DNA of 64,000 nucleotides, from the NCBI GenBank assembly GCA_000727475.1, contig KL647291.1, positions 4,412,828 to 4,476,827 of the forward strand, written 5' to 3'. Of the stretch, positions 25,046 through 37,757 are shown piece after piece (within the stretch, counting starts at the first letter, position 1; each line of letters starts with the position of its first letter). Position numbers and translations under genes: made by a program. Origin of the DNA: Sarcocystis neurona. Lineage: Eukaryota; Apicomplexa; Conoidasida; Eucoccidiorida; Sarcocystidae. A model generated the notes under the pieces. It searched no databases and was not told the DNA's origin. It was given only the letters and a program-made list of their open reading frames with translations.

Positions 25046-25792
25046 TTGCTGCCAACTACTAAGCGGTACAGTGGTTTCTCTGCTGGACGATATCATAAGT
25101 TACACCACTCAGACACACTCAAGGTGAGGACAACCGGTTGGATCTCTGCTTGTCCACCAATTTTTATGACAGATGCGAACACGCGTGTGACACATTTGTG
25201 TGTATGCATGTGTATGTGTGTAAGTGTACGCTACTTGCACCAGTGTAAGCATCTGGTCGGCACTCCCGTCCAACTTGAAAGAAGGCAGCTGATAAGCCGT
25301 GGTTTGCGCGCTATTATTTTTGTTTCCAAAGTCGGACGTAAGTTGGATACCGTAGCAGTCACGGAACAGGTAAGAGAAACGAATATTTACCGAAAGTCAC
25401 ACATCCTGCCGGCAACCCTCTTACCCCTCACAAACAAACGCCGTAGTTCCCCTCGCAGTTGCATGGTGACTCACGCTTGCGAACCCGCGTGGAACCTGCA
25501 TCGATGACGGGGCGTAAAGGCATCCTTTCTGCGGTGTTCGCTTCAAAACTCGATAAGGCAGCGTTGTTCGCCAAAGTGACTACGAGCCCTCAACGTTGAG
25601 AAGTTGGCCATTTCGAAGGCGGGTCCTCAAAAGTAGAGGACTTCTCAACGCCAAAGTTGGAGTATAATCAACTTTCAGCACACCAAGTGCTCTGCCCGTT
25701 GGCACCAGTCGGCCGTCATATTCGGGACAGGGAACAGCTCAATTTCTGGAGATGCCTCCGTCGGCGGGTTGGGCTTTGTAACCAGATTGTAG
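25046..25792 (+). CDS. 3' part of an unidentified three-exon gene
   Basis: Three exons join in phase 0 with GT-AG introns. The first ends at 25,123 (GRYHKLHHSDTLK, donor AAG|GTGAGG). The second, 25,244-25,369, starts after TTGCACCAG and reads CKHLVGTPVQLERRQL…GRKLDTVAVTEQ before ACAG|GTAAGA. The third, 25,679-25,792, starts after AACTTTCAG and reads HTKCSARWHQSAVIFGTGNS to a TAG. Three consecutive canonical junctions in one phase are unlikely by chance. The start codon is uncertain: an ATG is not evident, and the first exon may be internal. The second intron holds an imperfect hairpin with arms CGTTGAGAAGT/ACTTCTCAACG (about 25,592-25,660). No family recognised. Confidence 0.4.
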
Positions 25793-28700
25793 AGCCTGAC
25801 AATTGTGACGGATAGAAGTGTTCAGGTTATGTGGAACAATGTGTGCGTCAAATCCTTATTCACATCGCACTTTTCACAGGGGCTTGAAGCTCTGCGTTCT
25901 TCCCTCGCACTAAAGTCCTTTTCAGTAGACTCTGCCCTCTAGTGTTTACAGAAAGTACCTCGTTGCAAGATAAGCTTCGGCAAAGTCCTCAGGCCTCGTG
26001 TAGCGGATGACAGGATTTTGAAGCGTTTCTGCAAAGAAGCTCAACACGGACTGCTGTGGCGTATAAATCTATACGGAGCACATGCGGCGACCAGAAAAAA
26101 TCATACACGGGAAAGCTGCAATGCTGTGCTTGCACGGCTCATCCTGTGGAAAGGGTTCAAAGTCAACAATCCCGCCAGAGACACACTTGCAGAGAGTGCG
26201 CAGCTGATGACCCAGAAGCAGGTGTGTACCCGCGTGTCTGACAAGAGTCAGCATTTCCGAACGAAGAGCAAACGAACACTGCGATTGAAAGCACTGGACT
26301 TCAGGCCCTGCACATGCTCAGCGTGCCGTGAGTACAACAGTGTTGGTGGCTAGAGCTGACATCAACGCCTCCGTGGAGCTCGAAGCACCTTTCTTCGAGT
26401 GTACGCTTTCAAACTTTGTATGGTGCTGGCCTCCGGCGCAGGAAGCCACACAATCCAAAGTGGATACTGGATGCGTTTGCACGGAATTTCGGTGTTGGCA
26501 CAACGTCATGCGTCTTAGTGTTCTATAATCGTACAAGTACGGCGGGCACTCTTGTAGAGATCGACGTGAGCAAAACGGTGCGTAGTGTACTTTCCCACGG
26601 GGGATATACACTTGTATGTGAATGTACATACGTGTGTGTGAAGTGCACAAGCGTTCACGGATGTCATCAGACGTGCGCGTAAGCACTATGCGTTGTACAG
26701 TGTGTATCAGGTGATACACACACCTCGAGCAATGCGTGTACCTTTCAAGGCGTCTCGTCTAATCTCGAGGTGTACTCGCCTCAATAGTTTACGCCAGGCA
26801 TTAAACGCGAATGCGTGGATACGAAGGGCGTTAACGTCCTGCGAGAGCCAGATTGTAGAAGAGGCTGTTACGGGCAACCAAAATGTCGTATGAAGACGCG
26901 TCCACGTTCTTCTCTCCCACTCTGCTCCGGTTGAGGGGACTAAAAGACATGCTTCGGTACGATTAGTGTAGGGGTAGCGAAAGTACCTGACAACTGTGTC
27001 GAGTTTACTGCGTTTCGCTTTCACCGACTTTGTAACAATCGAAAGATGCCTCTAACGTGCTTCCACTTCCGAAGTGAGGTTGTTTTTTGGACACATTTCC
27101 TGACTACGCTATCAGCTTGGGCTGTTGAAGCCGGGAACCTTCGATGTTTCCAAGTGGTGCGAAACGCATATGTGTTCCTCGTGCTTAACGTGGCTTAATT
27201 CTACAACAAGCCTTTCGCCTCCTGAGAATCTGTGAGTCAAAACCTTACCGTAGGCGTCCGAGAGTCTGAAACAGCACGTCATCATTACTATGCGCACAAA
27301 ATGACACCTGCGAAGGCTCAGCTCTTATAAGTGACGGACAATTTGCAGACTGCTAAACAAGGTGGAGCCCTGACAAAGGAACTACAGGCTCTGTCGCTCA
27401 AGTGGCTGTTCAAAGGTCTTCACGAAAAATGCATCCGCTTATTCCTCGAGTAACTGTTACCGCAGAGAAGACACCTCGTGCATCGAGAGCTTCTTTTTTC
27501 CTTTGCAGTTCTTGAGTCAAACTCCGTCGTAGTTCTGCAATTCGCCTAAGCGGAAAGCCACCCACGTCGACTGTACACTCGCACATTCGAAACCCCAAAA
27601 TATTCAGGATTTGCACGGAACACTGTTTAGAATGATGAGCATGAAGAGTACTCGAACGTAAGCGTAAGAGCATGTCGTTTCCTCCAAGTCTAGACGTACG
27701 TCTTGCTCTCAGCATGGGCTCAACGAGTGCAGGATCTCAGTCTTTACGCCGTATGAGCAGACCGTGGCGACGTGTTTCTTGGAAAAATACGGCATCGCTC
27801 TCAGTATCCCCCTCAGTGGCACCCATCTTGGTGATCCCGGCGTACTGTCTTGTGTGGAGCAACGGTCACTCCCCTACACGGTATCCCGGACGTTCCAGTG
27901 TTCACACAGACACACAGGCGCACTCAAGTGGTGGTGGATTTACGCAAGTTACCACCTTAAACCCTGATATTCCTGTGATTGTCTGTGAGTTCCTTACGGA
28001 CTATACCACAAGCAACAACACAGGGCTTTGGAGGAAGCAGTTCACCGCATAACATAGGAACTCATGAGGACAATGGGTGAAGTCTCTCAACTTGCGCGGG
28101 GCGCTGTGAAGAGAAATTTGCTGAACTGTCGTCAATACAAGTCGCGTAGGAGTAACCGTGACAACTCTCAACTGGCAAATCTTCCTCGGAAGAAAAAACT
28201 GTGAGACTCTTTGACAAGTTATCTTCGGTTATGAGTCAGCACACTACTACAGATGTTACCTCCCACGGCAGTCACCAGTTACAGAGCTTTAAAGTCTGGT
28301 TAAGAAAAGAATGATACCAGCGTTACTAGATACGGATGATAGAACCGTAGAACTACGTCTGATGTGGCACATCCCGCAACGGAAAATCATCCACCTTGGG
28401 CAAAACGTGTTCGGTATTGGCACTGCGATCCGCACACAGCGAGGCAAGGACTGTAGGACAGTTAGTCACTCTATCGGCACGTCGGAGCGAACAACTGTAC
28501 GCGGATTCAGCCCGGTAAACTGCTGAGGTCTGCAGGGCACATCAGCTATTCTGCAGTCCAGTGCGCTTTCGTGATTCGTCCCAGTACACAGATCAGTGCA
28601 AGAAAAGCAGACACTCCTGGAAAGTCACGCACTGACTCGCTGTGTCCGGTAACCACTGTGCTTATCATGAGTTTTGAAAGTACGAATTGAGACACAGCCT

Positions 28701-29070
28701 GCAACAGGAATGGAAAGCCTACAGAATATCTACGTACTGTTACATTCGCAGGTCCGTAGAGTTTGTCCAGTTGGTGAAGTCGATGCCACCACAAGATATA
28801 AACACGTGTTGCGTGTATTTCTACTATAGGGCAGATGGACTGATTGGGAGGCGATGGACTACTAGTTCATACCCTTATCGAGGAGAATTTATGTACGGTT
28901 GTGCATTAGAGCTTCATGAAGAATGCTGGTCCTAGTCCTGCTGCCATTTTTACTTTCCGCCCTCCCCAGTGTGGAGCAGCAGACCCGGAAGGAAACACCT
29001 TGTTCACAACCTGTGTGTATACCATGCGCACCCAAATAGACGACTGGTGTATAATCTGCACCAGCTTCAA

Positions 29071-29102
29071 ATAAATATTCATGCGACCGCATGAATATTT
29101 AT
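29071..29102. repeat. Perfect 15-bp inverted repeat, 2-base spacer
   Basis: ATAAATATTCATGCG, then AC, then its exact reverse complement. It can extrude as a cruciform. It lies in DNA without a gene model. Confidence 0.85.
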
Positions 29103-31020
29103 GCGGTCCCCGCTACAAGACAGGCTGAGTTCTTTGTAGTGCGAAACTGAGAGTCCACCTTTTCAAGCGTGTCACCACGCGCTCATACTCACTCGTGTAG
29201 TTCTTTTCTGTTTCTACGGCCGCGCACTATCAGCGCACAGCTTAAAACTGCTCGTCTTCGCCACCTGTCCAAGTTTACATTAGTCTGTCAAGATATAATG
29301 GAACGCTTACCTGAGCTCAATTTCCCTGTGCCATGATGCATTACTCTTGTGTACGCTATTTCGTCATGTGCCATTGCATTACTGCGCTTCCAAACAAAGC
29401 AACATTCACCTGTCTCCCCCGAGTACTCTTTAGGCGTAAGGGAAAGATCATTACAGAGAAACATACCAGATTGACTGTATACCCAAACGCATCACTCCAC
29501 CTACAACAAATCAAAGTAGACCGCCTGAAACGGATTTTTGTGACATCGCAGTGTGTAAGTCTCTCACGAAGAGCTGACGTAATACAGAGCTCGCACGTGT
29601 GTTTTAAAAGAAGGTGTCTACTTTCTCGTAAGTGTGCGGACACAACGGAATTAAAGCCTGATTCAGTTAAGAATTGCTGGGACGTGGCCGCTGTCGATGC
29701 GACACGCTGCACTGTTGCATCAGGTATCTGCGTTTGCGTAGAGGCAGTCGGAGGACGTAGAAAAAGCCTCGGCGTATACCCACGGAACCAATGTGACGCA
29801 GAGAGTCACTAGCCAAATACTTCATTGTACGGTGTTATCTGGTAGCAGGAGTTCTACAGCAGAAAATCATTCGGCCTCTCTACGTGGGACGCTAGTGATT
29901 CTAGTTCGTTTAATTCAGGAAAGTGGACTGACACAGAAGACGCTCCTCAACGGTGGCTGGACAAGGCAGCACCCGGTAGCCGCACTTGCATGTAAAAAAC
30001 GAGCAGCGCAGCGCAGCACGTAGAAGGTTTAGACTCACACAGCTAGTATACTCCTACTGATTATTCGCCGGGTGATCCGGCGCATAAAACAGAGATATAA
30101 ATACACTGGAGAACTTGATATTATTCCAACGGCCACATTATTTTCTGCTCACGTCTGCTGTTCCGCTGAATACTTCTGCTTAACATGTTCTGGAAAATTT
30201 GTGAAGCTGTATGGACAATTAATGTGACTAACAGAAATAAAGAACGAGTAGTCCGGGCAGAAGTCTTTACATACTCACCTTTTCTTGGACCTTTCGTAGT
30301 AAGTCTTCGCTGGAGGTTTCAAGCTCGCCTGGCAAACGATGACGCATGAAATCCAGGAGACGCCTATAGATCCCTGGACACGGCTGTTATTACACGTGGA
30401 AGGTAAAGCTTTGAAGATGGATTTACCAATGAATACGTGACCACGGATCGACTTGTTGGACGACTTGCAACCACCCCTCCTTTTGTTTCCAGAGAGGAGA
30501 TGTTTTTCTGAACACAGCTGTGCAGACGGGGCTGCACGGGTATGTGCGTGTTCACACACGTTTGTCTACAGTACACCCCTCATTCTGAACGCTTTTCTGC
30601 AGAGGGCTCTGCAGGGGTGTATACGGCTCTGCACGTTTGTATACGTCTCCGCACGCTCGCATGCAGTATACCTCTCTGCACGGAAGAAAAAGAAGCTTTC
30701 GTTCACCCGCTGTGAAAAGTGGATAAGCACTGCAACGACTGGATGTGCCTTCAAAACACACACGCACACACGCACAGAAGCATTCATACGTAGTCATACA
30801 TCTGTGCGCGTTCGTACAACATACACGGGAATACGTATACATGTATACATACCCCGCCAGCTTCCGAAATGTGAGGATACAGGTCGTTGAGCAGATGGAG
30901 TGAGAGGCAATCGACAGTTTGTAAAATCTCGACACAGGAACTTGCACTCTCGCAGTTCTACTTTTGCGACGCACTCCTTAAAGACCTCACCGTCATCCTG
31001 CCGCGTCCATACACATGCAT

Positions 31021-31086
31021 TTCATATATATACATATATACATACATATGCACATATATATATGTATGTATATGTATATGCATGTA
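31021..31086. repeat. TATACA microsatellite, the only one in the repeat-poor segment
   Basis: An interrupted (TA)n/(CATATA) tract of about 65 bases, similar to those outside 18.6-48.6 kb. Confidence 0.75.
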
Positions 31087-32217
31087 AACGGATGTACATG
31101 TGTAAACACGACGTATCTCCGTATCTGGTGCTCACGGACGCACACAAGTACAATAGGAGTCAACTCTTGTACAACTGTCGAGTATTCTTGAAGGTAGACC
31201 GTATGAGAGGCATCTCTGCACAGGTTGGAAGCGTCAAAATAGTCGTGTTTGTCTATATCACTGAAGGCTGAAGCCACTACATCCTGTACTTTCGCTCTCT
31301 TTATCCCACCTGTGGCTCGTGGATTGATTACATGTACATACAGGGACGTACGTGTGCAGATCCACTTCAAAATCTACGAACATCCACAATTAGTCGCGCG
31401 CATGCAAGGACGTGGAAACGCTAGCACTGGACCCACATGGGGACGCATTTCGAGCCGTCAGCGTACAGACGCCGACTTGTTCTCTTCCCTGTTGAACAGT
31501 GCCTAGCAGAGACGTTTTCGTTTAGACACTGACGTGCGTTCTCCGACGTCACTACACCCGCACCTTAGTGCGTATCATCGGGAACCCACCACAATAGTGG
31601 ATGAGAGTACATCTACTGACGACGTGTACTGTTCTGGGAGAGCAGGTCCATGGCGACTCAGGATATGTGCACGTAAAGCTGGACTTTTGGACGTTGTTGC
31701 GCGAGTATTAGTACTTGCATCTGAATGCTGCACGGAGACTTACGATGTACGCACGAAGTTGAGCGTCGTTCCAGCTTTCCACTGCTTCATCAACGGGGAT
31801 GGACGCTTTTGGCAAAGGAGAACCGAGAAAGCTGTTACTTGTGCTGCGACTGAATAGTGTGTTTGAAGCCTGAAGGAGGAATTCAACCAAAAGACTGCAG
31901 AACACCAAGGGAAGGCCGCGAACATTTATGTATGTGTCCATCTACACGTCCACCTATTCTTCCATCTGTCTGTCTACCTCCGTGCCCCTCTATCTCTCTC
32001 CCCCCCCTTTCTCTGTATACTCCTATATACGTCTATACACACACATGCACACGCGGGATTTAATGCGGTACCTTATCAGAGTAGATTGCATGTGCGTATC
32101 TACCTGTAACGTATACGCAGCGTGCAGTTATCTACTGAACAACTACCAGTATGTGGAGCGCGTGCGACCGCAACCGTCTAGTAGAAGTGCACAGATAAAA
32201 AAAAAACTGTCTGACAA

Positions 32218-32778
32218 CTAGCTTCGCACGTCCCAAACCCAGTAAATTTTTGTACCGCACTGGGAAGGAAACTTTCCACCACAGTCAGTCACACGTGGAA
32301 TCAGGTCTGTCTGCTCAGTAGGAAACGGCTGCTCGAACAGCTCTGCAGTTTCATCGATATAGCGTCCGAGGAGAACGAGAGCTGACAGTATACGCCACTG
32401 TGCGAGCAGGGACTGCCGATTTGAGCTCCAGACATGTTCCACAATATAACGTTTGCCGCCACTGGGACTTGTTTGGCGTGAAGAACCACATTTTGCCTTC
32501 TCAAGATCCTCTTTTGTAGGCGCGTTTTTTTGAAAAATCCTTACTTGCTTGGTACCACGGCCCTGCGGTGCGTCTGAGGGTGCTGCGTCTGTGTAAAGAT
32601 TGGATTCATCTGCACTGTCGTAACTTAACCGGGTTAGTCGTCCCTCAATACAGAGGCCTTTACGCTTTAATCTATGAACAACAAGGTGCAGTTGACAGAG
32701 GGTGCCACAATGACAAATAGGCCACCTCAGTGTGAGGTCTGCTTCGTTGCGAAAATGTAAAGAATGAAAGGAAAAGCT
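32218..32778 (-). CDS. Terminal exon, 187 codons, no ATG; unknown protein
   Basis: A continuous minus-strand frame from an upstream TAG (about 32,807) to the TAG at 32,218, with a possible acceptor (GAACGCAG) giving an exon from 32,778. It has no ATG in its first two-thirds, so it is an internal or terminal exon that ATG-based searches mostly miss. It reads NEADLTLRWPICHCGTLCQL, VVHRLKRKGLCIEGRLTRLS, a hydrophilic linker with SADESNLYTDAAPSDAPQGR, then IVEHVWSSNRQSLLAQWRIL, ELFEQPFPTEQTDLIPRV and the C-terminus TKIYWVWDVRS. Cys/His spacing near the start (C-H-C…C…H) could bind metal. Balanced composition over 187 codons argues for real coding. It may be the last exon of the minus-strand cluster extending to 39.45 kb. 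Confidence 0.5.
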   Translation of the reverse strand, partial: SFSFHSLHFRNEADLTLRWPICHCGTLCQLHLVVHRLKRKGLCIEGRLTRLSYDSADESNLYTDAAPSDAPQGRGTKQVRIFQKNAPTKEDLEKAKCGSSRQTSPSGGKRYIVEHVWSSNRQSLLAQWRILSALVLLGRYIDETAELFEQPFPTEQTDLIPRVTDCGGKFPSQCGTKIYWVWDVRS

Positions 32779-32819
32779 CTGCGTTCTATAGATACACCTA
32801 TAAAGCTAAACCCCTAGTG

Positions 32820-34240
32820 CGTGCTCGTAACAATTGGCACTTGTTAGCACCCTCACCACAGGTGCCTTACACTTCGGTTGCACATAATTTGCTAACCCCT
32901 GGATCGCAGGCATGCCTTCCTCTACTATGGAACAAATCGACTGTAGTGTTTTCGATTGTCATCGCGCTTCTCACTGAGCCCTATCCGGTCTCTACCTGGA
33001 TACAATGTCCAAAAGTATACTGCGGCATCAAAGACTTCTAGTACCAGCTCTAGGGTCGTGCGCATGCGTCGATGCCGTTAGACGTGTCTTCTACGAAAAC
33101 TTCCAAAGTAGCAACTGCTCTTAAAATAGATGAGAAAGGTGTCCTTGTATTGAGAGACTGCATCTTCAGCCAGCTGGAATGCTGAGGAATTACGTGTGGC
33201 TTAGAGTGTCTTGATACATTTAAGTAGAACCCGACAGCTCCGCGAATGATGTAGCTATATTTAGTTGTGTGGAGGCTGCGGAGTGGCTCAGTTAGGTTTC
33301 TTTAGAGATAGGGGCTGCTTCTGCAATGTCGTGAGAAAGCTTCTGCGCGCCGTGCTTGATGCGCAGGCAGACCGTCGCGCTACTTGCATAGAAAACGTGT
33401 GTCAGGAACGAGTCGTGCATGCCTGAAAGAGACGATCCGGTCTGATTCGTAGTGGTACTTTTCGAGATGCATGCCTATACCCAATGGTAAAAGGGCATAC
33501 AGTGGTTTCTCCTTTTTCGAATCGCTCTATGATATGTGTGCATCGTGCCCGGCGAACTGGGAGACAGCGCCTGAGGGGACGTCTCGAGCACAAAGTTAGG
33601 CCGCGCGAGAAGTTGGTGTCAATCCGTCGTCGCATCTAATGGCATGTAGGGAGTCACTCGTCGTGTAGGAAGTCATGCGGGGAGCCACATTGGTGCCGTC
33701 GGGTGCATGGTGTGTCTGCCTCAACAGCATCCACGTCGGCTCTAGTGCCTAGTGTCTAACTGCGCGTGTCCCGCGCGTACATAACGACGTGCGGCCTGAC
33801 GCTCTGGTGCGTACACGTCAGTAAAGACGTGCATACATACTTGCGCCTGCAGGTTCTCACGGACTCGTAGTCAGGACATAGCTCAAACGTGTGAGACAGG
33901 TAGCGTGGTCATATGCAGGCAATGAGACGTGCGTGTGATATCCTACGTCTTTACTCTGGTGTGGCACCAGTGGCAACCAGCACCCTTCCACGTTTGTATC
34001 TCAAAGGTGATACGCACTTTTTTCCCTTTGAGTACATGCGAATTTCAGGCTACGCTACCGCTACAACGTGCGTCTCCGCACCCCACGTGCACAACGGAGC
34101 CCGCAAACATAGAAGCGCTTCTGGCTAGTTTCCTTGTGGCCCTTGTGCAGCTTACGGATGTCACTCAATCCCGTGCTTCATCCAGGATGGATCACCCGTC
34201 CACGCGAAGCTCTGGTGCGGCTTTCGCAAAACACGTTGCC
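32820..34240. other. Probable intronic DNA of the minus-strand cluster
   Basis: Only one coding-like frame is seen (minus 33,635-33,402, with HIIERFEKGETTVCPFTIGY), without verified junctions. Otherwise no exon, repeat or RNA gene recognised. Confidence 0.3.
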
Positions 34241-34243
34241 TCA

Positions 34244-35190
34244 CCTTCCACGCAGTATGAATTGCTGCTCTTGTAGTTGCTGCCAACGAAGGAAGTTTCC
34301 ACGTGAATCTTGGTCAAGCTTTGATTCCGATTCCGGCCCTCCGCCTTCGAACTGCATCTCCGCGTCTCCCTCTACAGCGTGCCTCTGGGAATTCTCCAGC
34401 ATGCTTGCTTGAGCGCTGCGTACGCTTGGGAGGTCGCAGCTACCCACATCATCAGTGCTGCAGCTGCTGTATCTACCGAAACTACTTAGTTCTTCGCGGC
34501 TGTCCTGGTCAAACTCTCTTCCTTGCAGCATGCAAGAGAGCTGCCTTTGTATCCCGTCACTTGTAGCATTCCCGATCACAGAAATTCCGGAGCCGCAAAG
34601 GAGGTGCGGCAGCTTTGCCATCAGTAAGCTTCTTGCTCGCACGCTCAATCCCCTGGCCGGAGGGTGTCTGGTAGAACAGATGCTGACGGAGGATACAGTG
34701 CTGCGTGTTGACCCATGTCGCTCTGAGGCCGAAACTCTTTTTGCCCCAGAAGAACTGCACCGCAGTCTCGCTCCACGGCGACACTCATCCCTTGGGGACA
34801 AATTCACTTTTTTGACAGTGACCTCCCGCTCGTTGCGCGTTGTTCGACCATAAGAAAACTTATCCCCTCCGTTGCGCGCCGGAGAGTCGTCTGGTTGCGA
34901 GCGGTGCGGTGGGGACTGATCACGAAGGCTCAGTTTCCTCTCATCACAAGCGACACGCTTCGTCTCGACCACAGCCGCCGCGTGTCCGCACGCTTCCTCT
35001 GCTAGGCACCCTGTTGCTGCCTCATCTTTAACATTGTCACAAGGTGGTGCCATTGACAAACCTAGCAACGGTGGCTTGTTGTGACAGGGCGGCTCTCTGG
35101 TAAGTATTTCACCGTTCCCTGCTGTCTGCCGGTGTACGCTCGGGACCGGGGAGACCATCAACGTGGGGTATGTAGGAAGCAGAGTCTTGC
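34244..35190 (-). CDS. Long internal exon, Ser/Arg/Asp-rich
   Basis: A 315-codon minus-strand open block, by far the longest frame in the repeat-poor segment and well beyond chance. It is bracketed by a good acceptor (GATGCCTTCTGCAG, exon start 35,190) and a good donor (GGAAG|GTGAGG, exon end 34,244). It reads as a hydrophilic, probably disordered protein: PPLLGLSMAPPCDNVKDEA, TTRNEREVTVKKVNLSPRDE, SISICSTRHPPARGL-type Ser/Arg stretches, then MAKLPHLLCGSGISVIG, EELSSFGRYSSCSTDDVG and SKLDQDSRGNFLRWQQLQEQ. An ATG with a good context at about 35,353 (MADGLKAGCWMLFPSLFRLL) could be the first exon, ending at a GTACCG. No domain recognised. Neighbouring minus-strand exons on both sides suggest one long gene. 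Confidence 0.55.
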
Positions 35191-36626
35191 CTGCAGAAGG
35201 CATCAGATACTACGACAAATGCAAAGGTTATTTAAGTACGCGCCTGTGTTGCATGTGTCCACAAACCTTTATCTCTCTAACAACACCGGTACTAGAAGAC
35301 GGAAAAGGGACGGGAAGAGCATCCAGCATCCAGCTTTCAGGCCATCAGCCATGGTGACAACGCGAGAGCACGTACCTTCTTGACTACGTTGCCACGAAAA
35401 CACCCACAGCAGTTGTCGGCAGTCATTTTACGCACTGTTTTTAAAAGTATCAATCTTAATGCACAGAACCTGCTAGGCTCACTCGACAGTCAATGACAAG
35501 ATGAAGGCCAGCAGCAGCCTCCCACAATACGAATATTCGGTTTTATAGAATGCGTGTTTGCAATCAACAGCAGTTTCTTTCGCTGTCGCGAAGAGATGCG
35601 TAGACGCAGGGAAAGCAGTGCTTGTAGGACAAGAGCGCGCTTTGCTTAGGCGGCACGTATTCCGTGTTGGTATGCGTTTACTGGATGACGCAGGCAAAGC
35701 TGAGAGGACGTATCCACCTCTGCTGCCACCCTCATAAGAAAAGCATTATTTGTAAGGCAATTTTCCTGTGGCCTCAATATGTCTCCTTGTATGAAACACG
35801 AACACTTGTGCATAAAGCCCTCGTCTAGCCAGTAAAACGCTTTATGCCGAAAAATAAAGAATAGACACTATTACAGACGCATACGCGGAAGGTTGGCTGA
35901 GTTCGGAGTGGGCTTCTGCGTGACGTGCGACGTCATTCTGGGGACTATTGTTTTACCTAGTCTTGTTGGCCGTGTCACCTGATTTTCTTGCCAGCACATA
36001 CGGAGAAGCCCATTCTTCGCTCTTCCATCTCGATGCTACAGTGTGTTTTTTCCTGACGAACCTCTTGCTTACATGACAGCGGAAAATCTCCAGGGACAGT
36101 GCGTGGTGTGCCTGATGCAACGGACTGTAGCTCTTTTACACCTGGAGCAGATTTTACTATTCAGAAAAAGTGTTCCCTACGACAGATTGCTTCTTCACAG
36201 TACCGACAAATAGGCATTCTTTGCTCGCTCAGGTCTACAGGCCCTGTTCGCAGCCTTCAGTCCAATCAACCAGCTAAATGAATCCCGCTTGACTCTTTCG
36301 CATAGGCGGCGTTCGATGCTGTCTATGGGGTGACCCGTGGAGCTTTAGCGAATGGTGCGTTGAGATCTTTTAGTGAATTAGTCGTGGTGCGTGTAGCCGC
36401 GCACGCCTCTAGAAATCTGCATTAGGCAAAGTGATTCTTCTATAACATCCGCTGAAGCAGGCAGTCACCACTGGATGTGTGAGACCTTGCTGCCCTTCAA
36501 TTATGCGACATATCTTCCGTGTCGCAAGGTCTAATCAGGAAGACCTTTCGCTCGCTAGTATTCTGCCCAGCTCAGTCCCTGGACAAGATGGCACGGCTTT
36601 AGCACTGCCCTGGCGTATTCGGGTAT

Positions 36627-37016
36627 TTAGATCCAATCTGGAGTAACAGGCAAATCTACCACATGGAGTGACCCAAGCTTGGTGGCCCCTAGTGCACAAT
36701 GGTTCGACACATCTTGCCGCATAAATGGACGCCACTGTCTGTGCGCTAATCGGATGGCGCACCGAAGTAGTGGGCTGCATTCGCAGCAGAAGTAGATGGA
36801 CTTTGTGTGGGTTGCAGAAGAGCCGGAGACGTACACGTGTGCAGGGGAAGGAGACGCAGCTTCTTGTTTCCCCTGCACTTCAACAGACGTGTCCTGGTCT
36901 TTCATCTGTGGGGCAGCCTGCATGCCCCTTGTACCACGGGTCGCGTAGTCACTGGGGACCTGATCGCTCGACGACAGCTGTGTCATCCTCTTGGAGTATT
37001 TGTTGACCTCACACCA
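36627..37016 (-). CDS. Exon candidate of the minus-strand cluster
   Basis: Open from a TAG at about 37,018 (preceded by a plausible acceptor AACCTGTTGTAG) to a TAA at 36,627, 129 codons. It reads CEVNKYSKRMTQLSSSDQVP, MKDQDTSVEVQGKQEAASPS, PAHVYVSGSSATHTKSIYFC and ends HVVDLPVTPDWI. Composition is even and protein-like. An overlapping frame (36,780-36,535) could be used after a splice inside this block. No family recognised. Confidence 0.35.
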   Translation of the reverse strand, partial: WCEVNKYSKRMTQLSSSDQVPSDYATRGTRGMQAAPQMKDQDTSVEVQGKQEAASPSPAHVYVSGSSATHTKSIYFCCECSPLLRCAIRLAHRQWRPFMRQDVSNHCALGATKLGSLHVVDLPVTPDWI

Positions 37017-37757
37017 CGGCTACAACAGGTTTTCTGCCTCTACGCACTTCATCGTCTTCTGGTAGTACACGCTTCGTGGAGAAGGCCGAAGCACTCTTGA
37101 ATGCTTACTATCCCACCGGCCACACCAACGTATAACTGTACACACGTGGTACTCGTCCCTGTGTGGCTCAGTCGGTCATGCTTCTAAATATATATGCAGC
37201 TGTGACGCCAATCTGTATTTGTGACTCAGGTGCCGGAGTGAGCTCAGCGAGGCCTATTTCCGGTCGACGATTACCATCCTCCGAGAAATACCGTAGGTCT
37301 TTGTGGGGTTCAATCTCCTAGTTACGTGCCAAAAATCCTTAGAGAGAACCAGAACAACAGGCAGATGTGAGCCATCATGGAAGACTAAAGCAGTACATTT
37401 TCGTGTGCGCCGCTAGAGGCACACTCAGCGGGATCTTGGGAATGGCTCCCTGAACGATAGAGGTACACAGATGGATGCGCCTGCGCATCTCTTTACTGCG
37501 CCATTACCTGGTCATAGCCCCGCACGCGTTATGTACAACAGCGTAGGTGTTAACGTGTAGATTTTGCGTAGCCCTTGTCCGATCACCTGAGCAGTTCTAA
37601 AGACGTGTGCGGCTGGTTTCCTACGCTGTCAATTGCGGAGAGAGGCATATAAGCAAATACATCCTCGGGACTACCGTGTTCCAGCGAAATGCTGATCCTA
37701 CCTGTTGGCAGCGCACGGCCAGGATCAACCGGAGATACCATACGCGACAAACGCACT

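Larger units (their letters stand above)
25793..32200. other. Repeat-poor DNA, no resolved gene
   Basis: No frame exceeds 159 codons, which is within chance expectation. Coding-like snippets include minus 26,205-26,069 after GGGTCATCAG (LRTLCKCVSGGIVDFEPF), minus 27,715-27,410 and plus 27,672-28,052, all without a consistent exon chain. A perfect palindrome lies at 29,071-29,102 and the only internal TA tract at 31,021-31,086. The segment may contain introns of the neighbours or genes made of very short exons. Confidence 0.3.

Noticed and set aside
20475..30000. Numerous 60-170 codon frames in the repeat-poor segment
   Set aside because: Counting frames and expected stop frequency, frames of this length arise by chance in 30 kb. 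Only those with matched splice sites or unusual composition were kept.
32218..32778. Transposase or integrase origin for the Cys/His-containing exon
   Set aside because: No catalytic DDE or integrase motif and no flanking inverted or direct repeats were seen.
37165..37200. Possible functional tRNA gene (GTGTGGCTCAGTCGGT)
   Set aside because: No acceptor, anticodon or T-arm pairing at canonical distances; only the D-arm-like motif is present.
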